Program-made: the position numbers and the translations under genes
Notes under the pieces: generated by a model
Told to the model about the DNA's origin: nothing
What the model saw: only the letters and a program-made list of their open reading frames with translations
Databases searched by the model: none
Shown here: piece by piece, positions 63,976 through 64,000 of the stretch
Position numbering within the stretch: position 1 is the stretch's first letter
Layout: each line of letters starts with the position of its first letter
NCBI RefSeq assembly: GCF_002091755.1
Contig: NZ_BDAI01000004.1
Coordinates: 248,001 to 312,000 of the forward strand
DNA length: 64,000 nt
Reading direction: 5' to 3'
Source: Pseudomonas nitroreducens NBRC 12694
GTDB lineage: Bacteria > Pseudomonadota > Gammaproteobacteria > Pseudomonadales > Pseudomonadaceae

Positions 63976-64000
63976 ATGCATTACTCCGCCTACATCGCCC
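63976..64000 (+). CDS. Start of a gene cut by the right edge
   Basis: An ATG at 63976 begins MHYSAYIA and stays open to the edge. AAGGAAC lies about 18 bases upstream, rather far. It would be co-directional with the amidase gene. Too little is visible to assign it. Confidence 0.35.

Overview
The window is GC-rich chromosomal DNA of a Pseudomonas, most likely from the P. aeruginosa lineage. This rests on gene content and order: polA-ErsA-engB-cytochromes-dsbA-dgcH, split nrdJa/nrdJb, glmR-glmS, folE2-dksA2-COG0523-tonB1, znuA/zur-znuC-znuB, metNIQ and tonB2-exbB-exbD. From memory, these blocks correspond to genes lying near the end and the start of the PAO1 map, but they are joined here in a different order. 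No rRNA, tRNA, CRISPR array, prophage or intact insertion sequence was seen.

1-9.0 kb: part of a second (lateral-type) flagellar system. A LafK-like sigma-54 activator and fliE-fliF (cut by the left edge) run leftward. Divergently, fliM-fliN-fliP-fliQ-fliR-flhB-flhA run rightward. The order matches Vibrio/Aeromonas lateral flagella and E. coli Flag-2, not the usual Pseudomonas polar cluster. FliM lacks the N-terminal CheY-binding motif. A single-domain PilZ protein follows.

9.9-17.1 kb: an amine-utilisation island. A PAS protein and a sigma-54 activator precede a strong -24/-12 promoter (12789-12803). That promoter drives three subunits of a haem/flavin/iron-sulphur secondary amine (dimethylamine-type) monooxygenase and then an APC-family permease.

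17.5-33.4 kb: housekeeping. Class II ribonucleotide reductase with a candidate pair of NrdR boxes, homoserine kinase, DNA polymerase I, the envelope-stress sRNA ErsA with an AlgU-type promoter, EngB, two cytochromes c, DsbA, a phosphodiesterase-fold protein, diguanylate cyclase DgcH, and GlmR/GlmS with an unoccupied attTn7 position.

33.9-38.8 kb: a dicarboxylate/alpha-ketoglutarate-type transporter with a possible sigma-54 promoter, a DHA2 drug exporter, cyclopropane fatty acid synthase and a GNAT acetyltransferase.

38.8-45.2 kb and 51.9-55.4 kb: zinc-limitation and metal-uptake genes. Three Zur-box-like palindromes sit before folE2, between a small secreted protein and dksA2, and between znuA and zur. 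The dksA2 operon carries a COG0523 metallochaperone and a DUF1826 protein; a second COG0523 gene and Fur-controlled tonB1 follow. Between the two blocks lie a nucleoside deoxyribosyltransferase, a ChaA-type antiporter, adenine deaminase, an SDR and a LysR/AEC-transporter pair.

55.7-64 kb: the methionine ABC importer metNIQ, a second TonB-ExbB-ExbD complex, a ChaC-like gamma-glutamylcyclotransferase, an RBBP9-type hydrolase, an amidase and the first codons of another gene. Intergenic space throughout carries two REP-like palindrome families and one MITE-like hairpin.
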